A DNA stretch of 64,000 bases from Heracleum sosnowskyi. Its lineage: Eukaryota; Streptophyta; Magnoliopsida; Apiales; Apiaceae. Positions within the stretch are counted from its first letter, which is position 1. Every line of letters starts with the position of its first letter. The notes beneath the pieces are model-generated. The model was not told where the DNA came from and searched no databases. It saw only the letters and a list, made by a program, of their open reading frames with translations. Where the stretch lies: positions 106,723,111 through 106,787,110 of the forward strand of contig CM061244.1 of the NCBI GenBank assembly GCA_030848705.1, in the 5' to 3' direction. A program made the position numbers and the translations under genes. This document shows positions 10,472 to 22,229 of this stretch, piece after piece.

Positions 10472-12044
10472 CTAGCTTAAAACCCGTGCGATGCACGGAT
10501 TGTTAATTGTTAATTTATTATTATTTTATTAATATTTTATTAATTTTAATTGTGCAAAAAATAAGTAGGCATGTTAAAATAGCTAAACACTTTTAATTAA
10601 TTAAAAATATTAAAACAGATTTTAAAATAAATAAGTATGGGGTTGCCCGTTATATTTTTGGAAATGAGGGGTTTTAGTAAGAAAGAATAAAAAATGTAAC
10701 ATATATTTAGTTTAAAAAGGTTAATGCCCGTGATATTTTTGGAAAATGAGGTTTTAAAATTTAATAATTAAAAGTATTTAAATACGTTTTAAAATAAATA
10801 AGTAAAGAGTTTCCTGTGATATATTTGGAAAAAGAATGGATTTTAGTGAGAAAAATAGAAAAAATAAATTGTAAAAGGCAATTTCCCGTGATATATTTAG
10901 AAAAGGAGGGTCTTTGTTAAAAAAATATATAATGTGTTTTAGCTGAAAAGGTAATTGGTTATAAATAGTTATTTGATTATTTATATTTTAATATTTTTAG
11001 TAATTGCATTTGTTAAGAAAAAGAAGTAGATATGTTAAAATATGTAAACTTTTAAAAATAATTATAATATTAAAATAGGTTTAAAAATAAATAACTAAAT
11101 GTTTGTCCGTGATATTTTTGGAAAAGGAGGGGTTTTAGTAAGGAAAAATAGAAAAACTAACATGTTTTAGTTAAAAAGGTAATTGCCCGTGATATATTTG
11201 AAAAAGTAGGAGAATTTGTTAGAAAAAATAAAAAAAATAATGTAGTTTAGTTAAAAAGGGTAATTGCCCGTTATATTTTTGGAAATGAGTGGTTTTAGTA
11301 AGAAAAAATAAAAAATGTAAAATATATTTAGTTGAAAAAGGTTAATGTCCGTGATATTTTTGGAAAATGAGGTTTTAAAATTTAATAATTAAAATTATTT
11401 AAATACGTTTTAAAATAAATAAGTAAAGGGTTTACTCTGATATTTTTGGAAAAAGAATGGATTTTAGTGAGAAAAATAGAAAAAGTAAATTGTAAAAGAC
11501 AATTTCCCGTGATATATTTAGAAAAGGAGGGACTTTGTTAGAAAAAATATATAATGTGTTTTAGCTAAAAAGATAATTTTTATAAATAGGTATTTGATTA
11601 TTTATATTTTAATATTTTTAGTAATTGCATTTGTTAAGAAAAATAAGTAGATATGTTAAAATATGTAAACTTTTAAAAACTAATTATAATATTAAAATAG
11701 GTTTAAAAATAAATAACTAAATGTTTGTCCGTGATATTTTTAGAAAAAGAGAGGTTTTAGTAAGAAAAATAAAAAAACAAACATGTTTTAGTTAAAAAAG
11801 GTAATTGTCCGTGATATATTTGAAAAAGTAGGGGAATTTGGTACAAAAAATAGAAAAAATAAAGTATTTTAGGTGAAAAAGGTAATTGGTTATAAATAGG
11901 TAATATTATTATTTAATAATATATTTCTATAAATAAGTAAGGTTAATTAAGTAAAATCTAATTAAGAGCAATTAAGTAAAATCACAACGTACTATACCGA
12001 CCAACCAAACTTTTAATGCTTCGTTTATTATATAATAGTATTGA
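10472..12044 (-). mobile_element. non-autonomous Helitron (1.57 kb) with internal duplication
   Basis: On the minus strand it begins TCAATACTATTATATAATAA (5' TC, preceded by A) and ends with a hairpin CCGTGC-ATC-GCACGG, about a dozen bases, then CTAG followed by T: the Helitron 3' signature and A|T insertion. It has no Rep/helicase coding. The interior is made of degenerate ~85-bp units containing GCCCGTGATATTTTTGG...TTTTAGT, organised in two ~620-bp blocks (about 10650-11270 and 11270-11890). Confidence 0.75.
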
Positions 12045-12354
12045 TTTGCATTTATATATTGAATGCATATGGGTATTACTTTATTTTCAGAATTTACATG
12101 CAAGTTATGTAATCTGGTCCAACTATATTTTACGTTCATTTCTTAGGGTGCTCGTGACGTGATATATTTGATTAAAATCGTAAATCAAATCATATATGTT
12201 GTTTGATCAAATTCTCAAATAGTGACCGCCCGACGAAGACCTAGAATCACATCAACGATTGCACAAAAAACACGATCCGTGCTATTTGAGCGATTTCAAT
12301 AATTTATAAAATCAAAAAAAAAAATTATTATTTTGTAATTTAATTTGACCTAAA
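12045..12354. other. short AT-rich spacer between Helitrons
   Basis: Non-coding; no recognisable element. Confidence 0.4.
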
Positions 12355-13189
12355 TCAATATACTTATATAAAGGAGAAGATGGGGGCGGTGATGTGGCGC
12401 CTCTAGAATCGCTCCGTTCTATTTTTCTAATTTTCTCAATTTTTCACAATTTTTAATTTTAATAATTACAACTTCATTTATTATTTTCGATTTTGTAGGA
12501 AGGAAATTAAAAATTACACTTTTATTATTTTCAAACTTGATAGAACTTTCTTTTATTATTTTCAAAGTTGATAGAACTTTCTTTGATTTAGAAAATACAA
12601 CTTCCTTATTATTTTCGAATTTGTAGGACTTGATAGAACTTTATTTGATTTAGAAAATTACAACTTCTTTATTATTTTCGAATTCGAATTTGTAGGACTT
12701 GATATAACTTTCTTTGATTTAGAAAATTACAATTTCCTTATTATTTTCGAATTTGTAGGCTTGATAGAACTTTCTTTTATTAGAAAAATATTTATCTATT
12801 TTTCTAGAGCTCCTCCATTTTAATTTAATAAAATTAAATTTCCTTATTTACATTCGAATTTCTAGGAAGACATTTCTTATTTAGACTCAAAGTTTTTAAT
12901 TCTAATTTCCCAATTTTTTTTCTTTTCTTAGTCTTGTCAAATATATAATTAAATTTCCTCTTTTATCATCTTATTCAGATCTTCGTTTCACTGTATATAC
13001 CATCCAAAGTTTTATCAAATGCTCTCTGCTTCTCATTGTTTATAATTTTTCATTCTGAATTAGATTAGCTTTGCATCTTTATTTTATTACTATTATGACG
13101 ATGTTATAGATCTATGCGTTGATAATATTTGTTATTATTATTATGATGTTATGAACATGACACTGTTGTTGTTTAATGTCCGATGCGGG
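12355..13189 (+). mobile_element. 5' end of a Helitron of the RPA-carrying family (truncated or interrupted)
   Basis: A 5' terminus A|TCAATATACTTATATAAAGG followed by GATGGGGGCGGTGATGTGGCGCCTCTAGAATCGC matches, in opposite orientation, the 5' ends of the two RPA-carrying Helitrons (near 20674 and 45000). The next ~450 bp holds a few units of the ...GATAGAACTTTCTTTGATTTAG... repeat seen in those copies. No RPA exon follows before another Helitron starts at 13190. The 3' end at 23323 is of the same family and orientation and might belong to this copy. Confidence 0.65.
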
Positions 13190-13551
13190 TCTATACTATT
13201 ATATTAAAGACGAAACATTGAAAGTTTTGTAGTCTGGTCCTGAAAGTTTTTGTAGTCTGGTCACTCCATTCATAGCCGTTAGATATTTCTGATCAAATTG
13301 ATGAGAACCGTTAGATAAAATATTAAAATTATTATATAGAATATCTTTTCTATTTTTCCTAAGTAAAATATCTCATTTTCCAAAAATATCGCAGGCAGTT
13401 TCATTTAATAAAACAACATAATAAGGTTATAATTGCTAATAACTAACACATTGCCATTTTTAGCCAAAGTGTATATTTTTTAAATATTTTCTAACTAATA
13501 TTCCATTTAGTAGCATAAAATACTAATATTATAAATCTATCTATCTCTCTA
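13190..13551 (+). mobile_element. Helitron 5' fragment
   Basis: Starts TCTATACTATTATATTAAAG followed by ACGAAACATTGAAAGTTTTG, the 5' signature shared with elements starting at 13552, ~14356 and 23725. No 3' terminus of its own is seen before the next 5' end. Confidence 0.5.
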
Positions 13552-14355
13552 TCTATACTATATTTTTAAAAACGAAACATTGAAAGTTTTGGTACCTGTT
13601 TTTTTATACCTGTTTTTTGATACGGTACTTTGCTTATTTAATTGTTTATTTAATTATTATAATCAGTCACCCTTTCAGTTAAAATACATTATCATTTTTT
13701 AAAAAAACATCACGGGCAATTTCATTTTCGGCTAAAACATGTTACTTTTTCTATTTCCCTTGCTAAAATCCCTCATTTCCCAAATATATCATGAGCGAAC
13801 CATTACTTATTTATTTTAAAACCTATTTTAATATTTTTAATTGACAATTACCTTTTCCCTCTCTTTCTAGAAAAATCATGGGCAATTTACCTTTTTGAGG
13901 TAAAACATGTTATATTTTCTATTTTATTTACTAAAATCATTCTTTTCCAAATATATCACAGACAAACCCTTACTTATTTACTTTAAAATATATTTTAATA
14001 CTTTTAATTGACAATTACCTTTTTCAACTAAAACATGTCACATTTTCTATTTTTCTTACGAAACCCCCTCTTTTTTCAAAAATATCACGGACAAATCGTT
14101 ACTTTTATATTTTAAAATTCAACGAAAACATGTTCATTTCTATTGTTCTTACTAAAATCCCTTTTTTCCAAAATATCACAGGCAAACCATTACGGTACTT
14201 ATTTATTTTAAAATCCATTTTAATACTTTTAATTATTTAAAAATGTTTAACACGTCCACTTATTTTTTTTAATAAATGCAATTAATAAAATATAAAATAT
14301 AAATAATAAAATTAATAATTATAAAAAACAATCTGTGCATCGCACGGGTTTTAAA
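13552..14355 (+). mobile_element. non-autonomous Helitron (0.8 kb)
   Basis: 5' end A|TCTATACTATATTTTTAAAA; 3' end with TGTGCATCGCACGGGTTTTAAACTA near 14331-14358. The interior is units of the form AAATATCACGGGCAAA..CTTACTTATTTATTTTAAAA, the reverse-orientation counterpart of the repeats in the 10472-12044 element. The 3' end is fused directly to the next element's 5' end. Confidence 0.65.
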
Positions 14356-14948
14356 CTATATTATTAAAGATGAAACATTAAAAATTTGGTAGTCGGACGG
14401 ACGGACGGACGGTACTTAGTAATTTTACTTAATTACCCTTACTTATTTTTTTTAAAAACTATCACTAAATAATAATATTATTTATAACCAATTATCTTTA
14501 AAGCTAAAATACATTACCTTTTTTTATTTTGTTTCTAACAAAATCCTCTCTTTTCGAAAAAAAAAACACGGGCGATTATCTTTTTAAACAAAACATGTTA
14601 CTCTTTCTATTTTTTCTTACTAAAACCCCTCATTTTTATAAAATATCATGGCCAAACCCTTACTTATTTATTTTAAAACATATTTAAATACTTTTAATTA
14701 CGGGGACTTACTTTTTCAGCTAAAACATGTTAATTTTACTATTTTTCTTTACTAAGACCACTCATTTTCAAAAATATCACGGGCAAACAATTATTAATTT
14801 ATTTTAAAATATATGTTAATACTTTTAATTATTTAAAAAAGTTTAAAAAGCCTACTTATTTTTAGCAAATGTAAATTAATAAAATATTAAAAAATAAATA
14901 ATAAAAATAATAATTATTAATAATAATGATGCACGGGTTTTAAGCTAG
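14356..14948 (+). mobile_element. non-autonomous Helitron (0.6 kb), head-to-tail with the previous one
   Basis: Starts CTATATTATTAAAGATGAAAC, merged with the previous element's end, and finishes GATGCACGGGTTTTAAGCTAG|T at 14948. A short (GGAC)n run, GGACGGACGGACGGACGG, lies at about 14395-14412. Non-coding. Confidence 0.65.
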
Positions 14949-15798
14949 TATGATTAATACAAAGAACTTCGACAATGATACTTAATCTTATAGCAAAAAA
15001 TAAGAGTATATATATGCTTCAATGACGCCTGTGTTAAAAAGGTACATACAAGTTATATGTATAAAAGATTTTTCATGCATGTTTCTTTGCACTATGCTAT
15101 AAATTTTGATATTTTTGGCAGAACTCATGTCATTTTTTTTACATAGAGTTTGTGACATACTTTTGGAATAAAACTTTGTGTATATATAGTATGTAATCTA
15201 GACTTTTATTTTCAGGCATATCGAAAGAAAGATTGTCCCGTAATAAATTTTTTCAGAGACCAATCTGAGCAATTATCCCAAATATTGAATTTTTAGGATT
15301 CGTTTTTCCCGTTAAACAATGATTGCAAATTCAAAGAAGATTAAAAAGTTGAGCTGCTTTTGGGTAAACTCGATATCCGACTACTAGATATTAATATTAT
15401 AGATTACTGGAGGTCTTGATACTATAATTCCATTATATATTTTTTGTATTTAAAATTTTCATATTTTGAATTGGAATCCTATAATCAAGTGCCACCTACA
15501 TGTACGGGTAAGATGTAATGTGATCATTGTATTCCAATTTCCAATTACAATTCGAGTCGGCCATTGTTTTTATTAAATAATGTGAGCAGCTTTCAAACAC
15601 CAAAAGGTCGTTATGTTTATTTCGTAAGCCACCCTGCATATTTCATATCAACATTTAGCAGCTTAAAGTTGTATGTAGATTTATTATTATTTTTGGATAA
15701 AATGTAGACGAACGTCTTTAACCATTATCACCCCTTAGCTAAAAATTTAAATTATATATTTTAAATAGAAATTATAGAGAATATATTAAAATTTGGTC
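14949..15798. other. intergenic AT-rich DNA
   Basis: No coding exon, tRNA or repeat boundary recognised. Confidence 0.4.
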
Positions 15799-16052
15799 GC
15801 TCCAATGACACATCACTCTTGACTAAAAAAATAGCTATATATGCTGAATCACAAGAGTCATGTAGCAAAATTACACGTTAGCTATTTTCATATTAAAATA
15901 ATATATTGTATTTATAATAACTTACAATAATAATAATATATTATTTTTAAAATATAACTAATCAATATAGCCAAACTGTCCTATAAGTTCAACAAATTTT
16001 ACATGTTCAATATTTAGTCAACCATTTTATAAAACAACGTTGGAGATGCTCT
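15799..16052. mobile_element. MITE-like element with GGAGATGCTC terminus
   Basis: The right end GTTGGAGATGCTCT is the reverse complement of the GAGCATCTCCAAC-type terminus also seen at 2264. The left end is a weaker GCTCCAATGACAC. Non-coding and AT-rich. The target duplication is not convincing, so the boundaries are approximate. Confidence 0.35.
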
Positions 16053-16869
16053 ACTCAAACTTTAAGAATCCAAAAAAATTATAACTCGAATATTGAAGTG
16101 TTGTGAAAATTTTGTTATTTTTTTTGTTGACAAGAATATATTTAGTTCTTTACAATTTAATTATATATTTGATTTTTAAATTATAAATTAATTTAAATAC
16201 TTTTAATAATTTTGCATATTATATTTTGAAAATAAACTATTAACAATAAAATATTATATTAAAAATATTAAAAATAAACAATAAAATACCAATATTATAA
16301 AACAATATTATATTATAAAACAATATTTTATAAAATATATTTTATTTTATATAAAAACTAGGTTACTGAGTCGCGCTTCGCAGTTGCATTAGAATATATT
16401 TATTAAGAAAAAGAATATTATAATAAAAATTGTGAATTAAATATCTATAAAATTATATAAATTATCAAATAAAATATATTCTGTAAAATTTGCATTTGGG
16501 TAAGTAATATTATAAATTATTTACATATTCCTTTTGTTTATAGAGTTTGATTTTTTATTTTCTTGGACCGATACCATTGCCATATATATATTAAAAAAGT
16601 TATATTGATAAAAATCAATATAAACATATAATATTACTATTTTCTCTTGTATAAATTTTACTATTTCTTGTGGTAGAAAAGTTAATTGTATCTGCATATA
16701 AGAGTAAATAAATAGTTAAAAAACTAATATAAGAATTAAATCAATAATATCAATGAAACAAATATTTGTATAATATCTAATGATATTCGTTCAATCGAGA
16801 TAAGATAGATTTATATATGTGCAATTTCTTAAACTATATATTATAAAAACATTAATAAAGATAATTAAT

Positions 16870-17855
16870 TTTAAATTTTTTAATCTGGGTAGATGTGACA
16901 ATTATTATATGGGCTTCACCATCCTCCTTGTATAAATTTGTATCAATCATCTCGGCCAACTTTTCCCACAAAGTTATGGTACTGGTGATGGAGGGAGCTG
17001 TTTAAGAAAAAAATTAGAACAAATTAAAAAAGTAAAACAAATAAATGGGGTAACCAAAGAAGTAATATAAAATTACAAGAACAATAAAAAATAATTAATA
17101 GTTATATTAAAATTAACATAATGCATAACTTACTAATTTGTGACAATTTTGAGATCTCTTTTTTTTCAACCGCCTTTGACAACTTCAATGCCACCCAAGT
17201 AGGTCAAGCAGCCTACAACATCTAAATCAACATAGAAAAAATAATATTAGAACATGATAGTTTGAATTATAACTTATATAATAGTATTACTTATATATTA
17301 CTCTAATAAATTACTGCATCAAAAACCTGAGAGTATGTTGGTGTCATTAATACGTGCATCAATCATATCCGGACATATGAACTGAAATCCATGCAGTGAT
17401 ATGTTGACGATGCCTTCTTCCAATCTCTTAGGCAACATTATGCGTATGAAGAGCAATTTAGATCCATGTGATAGTGGTCTATATTTCCCTGTACTTGAAA
17501 CAACTTTCAGATTTTTGATGTTGTACACGGAGCCTTCGTCTAAAAGATTTTTGAACCGAGAGACCAGAATCTTCGGGATCGTAGCATGGATCAATTTTTC
17601 CTGTCATACAACATATCTTAGAAAAGTTAATAACATCATACAATTTGACAAACTAATAAGTTATAAGTATATTGATTTATTAACATTTTCATCGATCAAA
17701 ATCATGTCAAGACTGATCAGTTCTTCATTATTTGGATTGACAGATTCCCACATTCTACACACTCGTACTCTTATCATCCGGGTATAGTTGTTGTCGTTCA
17801 AAGTATCCAACATGGTGTAGGCTATAGTTGTATTGTCGTTCAAAGTATCCAACAT
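16870..17855 (-). pseudogene. RPA1-like (replication protein A 70-kDa subunit) gene inside Helitron, decayed
   Basis: Four exons can be read on the minus strand: 17855-17685 (VRVCRMWESVNPNNEELISLDMILIDE), 17600-17327 (IHATIPKILVSRF...GFQFICPDMIDARINDTNILS), 17221-17134 (VVGCLTYLGGIEVVKGG...KKRDLKIVT) and about 16985-16870 (LWEKLAEMID...IIIVTSTQ). These are the first two OB-fold regions of plant Helitron-borne RPA1 homologs, single-strand DNA-binding proteins thought to assist rolling-circle transposition. Exon 2 has canonical GT and AG flanks; the exon 1 donor has lost the G before GT. Damage: the original ATG is now ATA, a 42-bp tandem duplication repeats MLDTLND, and TGG->TGA makes a stop in exon 3. 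The frames at 17319-17594 and 17661-17855 are exons 2 and 1. Confidence 0.75.
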
Positions 17856-17989
17856 GGTGTAGGCTATAGTTGTATTGATTGTAAATATGGTTGTAAAAAT
17901 TTGAAACTATGTAAAAAAGTTTCGGTGTAGATTTTTTTGTTATGAATGGCCTTTAATTTATAGGTGTTTATAAGGTGAATAACATGGAA

Positions 17990-20570
17990 ATCCATTATGT
18001 TTAAAAGTCAAGAAGTATTATAAAAGAAAAGTTCTATAAAGTTTGAAAATAATAAAAGAAAGTTCTATCAAGTTTGAAAATAATAAAAGAAATTTTTATC
18101 AAGTTTGAAAATAATAAAAGAAAGTTCTATAGAGATTGAAAATAATAAAAGAGAAAATTGCAATTATTAACATAAGAACCTAAAAATTCAAAAATAATAA
18201 GGAAGTTGTAATTTTCTAAATCAAAGAAACTTCTATCAAGTTTGAAAATAATAAAAGAAAGTTCTATTAAGATTGAAAATAATAAAAAAGAAAATTGCAA
18301 TTATTAACATAAGAGTCTACAAATTCGAAAATAATAAGGAAGTTGTAATTTTCTAAATCAAAGAAAGTTCTATCAAGTCCTACAAATTCGAAAATAATAA
18401 GGAAGTTGTAATTTTCTAAATCAAAGAAAGTTCTATCAAGTTTGAAAATAATAAAAGAAAGTTCTATCAAGCCTACAAATTCGAAAATAATAAGGAAGTT
18501 GTAATTTTCTAAATCAAAGAAAGTTATATCAAGTTTGAAAATAATAAAAGAAAGTTCTATCAAGCCTACAAATTCGAAAATAATAAGGAAGTTGTAATCT
18601 TCTAAATCAAATAAAGTTCTATCAAGTCCTACAAATTCGAAAATAATAAGGAAGTTTTAATTTTCTAAATCAAAGAAATTTTCTAAATCAAAGAAAGTTC
18701 TATCAAGTCCTACAAATTCGAAAATAATAAGGAAGTTGTAATTTTCTAAATCAAAGAAAGTTCTATCAAATTTGAAAATAATAAAACAAAGTTCTATCAA
18801 GCCTACAAATTCGAAAATAATAAGGAAGTTGTAGTTTTCTAAATAAAAGAAAGTTTTCAATTTCATTCCTACAAAATCGAAAATAATAAGGAAGTTGTAA
18901 TTTTCTAAATCAAAGAAAGTTCTATCAAGTTTGAAAATAATAAAAGAAAGTTATATCAAGCCTACAAATTCAAAAATAATAAGGAAGTTGTAATCTTCTA
19001 AATCAAAGAAAGTTCTATCAAGTCCTACAAATTCGAAAATAATAAGGAAGTTTTAATTTTCTAAATCAAAGAAATTTTCTAAATCAAAGAAAGTTCTATC
19101 AAGTCCTACAAATTCGAAAATAATAAGGAAGTTGTAATTTTCTAAATCAAAGAAAGTTTTATCAAGTTTGAAAATAATAAAAGAAAGTTCTATCAAGCCT
19201 ACAAATTCGAAAATAATAAGGAAGTTGTAATCTTCTAAATCAAATAAAGTTCTATCAAGTCCTACAAATTCGAAAATAATAAGGAAGTTTTAATTTTCTA
19301 AATCAAAGAAATTTTCTAAATCAAAGAAAGTTCTATCAAGTCCTACAAATTCGAAAATAATAAGGAAGTTGTAATTTTCTAAATCAAAGAAAGTTCTATC
19401 AAATTTGAAAATAATAAAACAAAGTTCTATCAAGCCTACAAATTCGAAAATAATAAGGAAGTTGTAGTTTTCTAAATAAAAGAAAGTTTTCAATTTCCTT
19501 CCTACAAAATCGAAAATAATAAGGAAGTTGTAATTTTCTAAATCAAAGAAAGTTCTATCAAGTTTGAAAATAATAAAAGAAAGTTATATCAAGCCTACAA
19601 ATTCAAAAATAATAAGGAAGTTGTAATCTTCTAAATCAAAGAAAGTTCTATCAAGTCCTACAAATTCGAAAATAATAAGGAAGTTTTAATTTTCTAAATC
19701 AAAGAAATTTTCTAAATCAAAGAAAGTTCTATCAAGTCCTACAAATTCGAAAATAATAAGGAAGTTGTAATTTTCTAAATCAAAGAAAGTTTTATCAAGT
19801 TTGAAAATAATAAAAGAAAGTTCTATCAAGCCTACAAATTCGAAAATAATAAGGAAGTTGTAATCTTCTAAATCAAATAAAGTTCTATCAAGTCCTACAA
19901 ATTCGAAAATAATAAGGAAGTTTTAATTTTCTAAATCAAAGAAATTTTCTAAATCAAAGAAAGTTCTATCAAGTCCTACAAATTCGAAAATAATAAGGAA
20001 GTTGTAATTTTCTAAATCAAAGAAAGTTCTATCAAATTTGAAAATAATAAAACAAAGTTCTATCAAGCCTACAAATTCGAAAATAATAAGGAAGTTGTAG
20101 TTTTCTAAATAAAAGAAAGTTTTCAATTTCCTTCCTACAAAATCGAAAATAATAAGGAAGTTGTAATTTTCTAAATCAAAGAAAGTTCTATCAAGTTTGA
20201 AAATAATAAAAGAAAGTTATATCAAGCCTACAAATTCAAAAATAATAAGGAAGTTGTAATCTTCTAAATCAAAGAAAGTTCTATCAAGTCCTACAAATTC
20301 GAAAATAATAAGGAAGTTTTAATTTTCTAAATCAAAGAAATTTTCTAAATCAAAGAAAGTTCTATCAAGTCCTACAAATTCGAAAATAATAAGGAAGTTG
20401 TAATTTTCTAAATCAAAGAAAGTTTTATCAAGTTTGAAAATAATAAAACAAAGTTCTATCAAGCCTACAAATTCGAAAATAATAAGGAAGTTGTAATTTT
20501 CTAAATAAAAGAAAGTTTTCAATTTCCTTCCTACAAAATCGAAAATAATAAAGGAAGTTGTAATTATTAA
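17990..20570 (-). repeat. tandem array with 633-bp higher-order repeat built from short units
   Basis: Basic units such as CCTACAAATTCGAAAATAAT, AAGGAAGTTGTAATTTTCTA and AATCAAAGAAAGTTCTATCA alternate. Landmarks recur at a fixed spacing: the TTTTCAATTTC.TTCCTAC junction lies near 18855, 19488, 20121 and 20518, i.e. 633, 633 and ~397 bp apart. The second and third units look nearly identical. The repeated FFDLENYNFLIIFEFVGL frames (18267-20522, minus) are translations of this array, not genes. The paralogous Helitron copy has only ~0.7 kb of the unexpanded form (44170-44900). Confidence 0.85.
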
Positions 20571-20674
20571 AATTAAAAATTGTTAAAAATTGAGAAAATT
20601 AAAAAAATAGAACGGAGCGATTTTAGAGGCGCCACCTCACCGCCTCCGTCTTCTCCTTTATATAAGTATATTGA

Positions 20675-22229
20675 TATATTTTATAAACAATATTATATTA
20701 TATTTTGATTTTATTTATGTATTTTGCGTATTGTTTATATTTTGTTTATTGTTTATTTTATTGTTTATTGTATATTTTAAAAATATTTTGATTTTATATT
20801 TTGTATTATATTTTTTTTTAATTTTGCGTATTATATATTTTTGAGATTCGTACGGTCGGATCTCAAAAATCATTCATTAATTATTATTATAGATTGCACT
20901 AATTGAAAAGTTTTCTGTTATTAAATTTAAAAACTTCAAGCCTTTAAAATAGTTTGTTTGTATGCAATATGTTGTATAGAAATTTTAAATAACCAGTCTT
21001 CTTGATTTCCATAATTTTTTTCTTCAATCTACTGTAACTTCTTGGTCACCAGAGTAGAGTCAATAAAACTCGACAAAATGTACTATGTATATTATAGAAA
21101 ATCAATTATTTCTATAAAACATAATTATAAAAGAACTTGATGTTAAAAGCTAAGAGCAACTTAATTATCTGATCTTTACATTATGTAATGAAAATTTTGA
21201 GATAATTAGGTGATGTCATAAATTCAAAACACTTAAAAAAAATTATGTACGATATCAACACATTTGTCACTAAAAAATGTTAATTATGATAAAATCAAAT
21301 AATAATAAAAACGTAAATTAAATTAATCACTAAAAAAGTATAAGAATAAACATATTGATAAATTATAATTAATATTAAATTAATTGGTTGATGATATAAG
21401 ATTTACGAAAATATTTTTTTGGAAAGTCAAATAATTCATTGATAAAAAATCATACGATATTTATAAAAACAATTAAATTTCAAGATTTTGGTAGAATCCT
21501 TCAAAATCTTCTGGGTTTTGGCTAGATTTCAAAATACATAAAAAAACACTAACAAATCCTTCAAAATCTATTATTTTATAGAATTAAAAAAATCCATAAC
21601 TTTTTGAATATCATGGAATTTGAAGGATTATATTAAATCTTGATTGAATACCACCAGGTTTCAAAGTATTTTTTAAAATGAATACCCCAATATTTTAAAA
21701 GACTTCTTAAAATTCAGACCGAATACCTTCAAATTTTGATGAATTATTTTAAATCAAGATTTAAATATTATTTTTATTTGTATAAGTGTTTTGTAAAAAA
21801 GATATACATATATTTATTATAATGAGTGTCAGCCAAAAAAATGATATACAAATTGATATAAATGAAAGAAAAATATGTAAGTAGTTTATAATTTATGCAA
21901 TACATATCATATTTACTGCTTTATATAATCTTATAAATATTTGTTCGGCTTGAAGTTTGAAGGATGACCTTAGATAACTATCTAAAGTTAAAAGAGTTTT
22001 ATTGTAAACATGTCAAATGGATTTTAGATCTAAAAAAATGCCATCAATATTTGTGCAGAAACCTTATGTTAAAATGACCATCAATATTTGTGTACAAAAA
22101 TATTATAACCTTAGGTTAAAACGGCGATAAATATTTTTGCAAAAAAGGTATTATAATCTTAAGTAGTTATCTAATGTTGTTTCACAACTTTCATTCCAAA
22201 TAATTTATATTTAAAAAATATTATAAGAA
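20675..22229. other. AT-rich non-coding DNA between repeats
   Basis: No exon seen. An imperfect palindrome (arms ATTTTTGAGAT and ATCTCAAAAAT around TCGTACGGTCGG) lies near 20839-20873. 21480-21780 has repeated CAAAATCTT/TTCAAATTTT-type words, possibly a degenerate MITE, but I see no clear ends. Confidence 0.4.

Larger units (their letters stand above)
16358..20674 (-). mobile_element. Helitron carrying an RPA1-like gene and an expanded satellite array (copy 1)
   Basis: On the minus strand it starts TCAATATACTTATATAAAGG at 20674 (preceded by A) and ends ...CTGCGAAGCGCGACTCAGTAACCTAG at 16358, followed by T. The GCAACTGCGAAGCGCG stretch is the 3' hairpin region. 4,317 bp. Order from the 5' end: GC-rich GGCGCCTCTAGA block, ~2.6 kb tandem array, four RPA1-like exons, AT-rich tail. 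No Rep/helicase ORF is present, so it is non-autonomous. A paralogous copy at 23934-45000 confirms the boundaries. Confidence 0.8.

Noticed and set aside
18267..20522. Repeated ORFs FFDLENYNFLIIFEFVGL on the minus strand
   Set aside because: They are translations of the Helitron tandem array whose units are partly multiples of three; they have no independent start context and drift with the repeat.
18000..20570. CRISPR-like regular repeats
   Set aside because: No constant repeat/unique spacer pattern; all parts are repeats, inside a plant Helitron.
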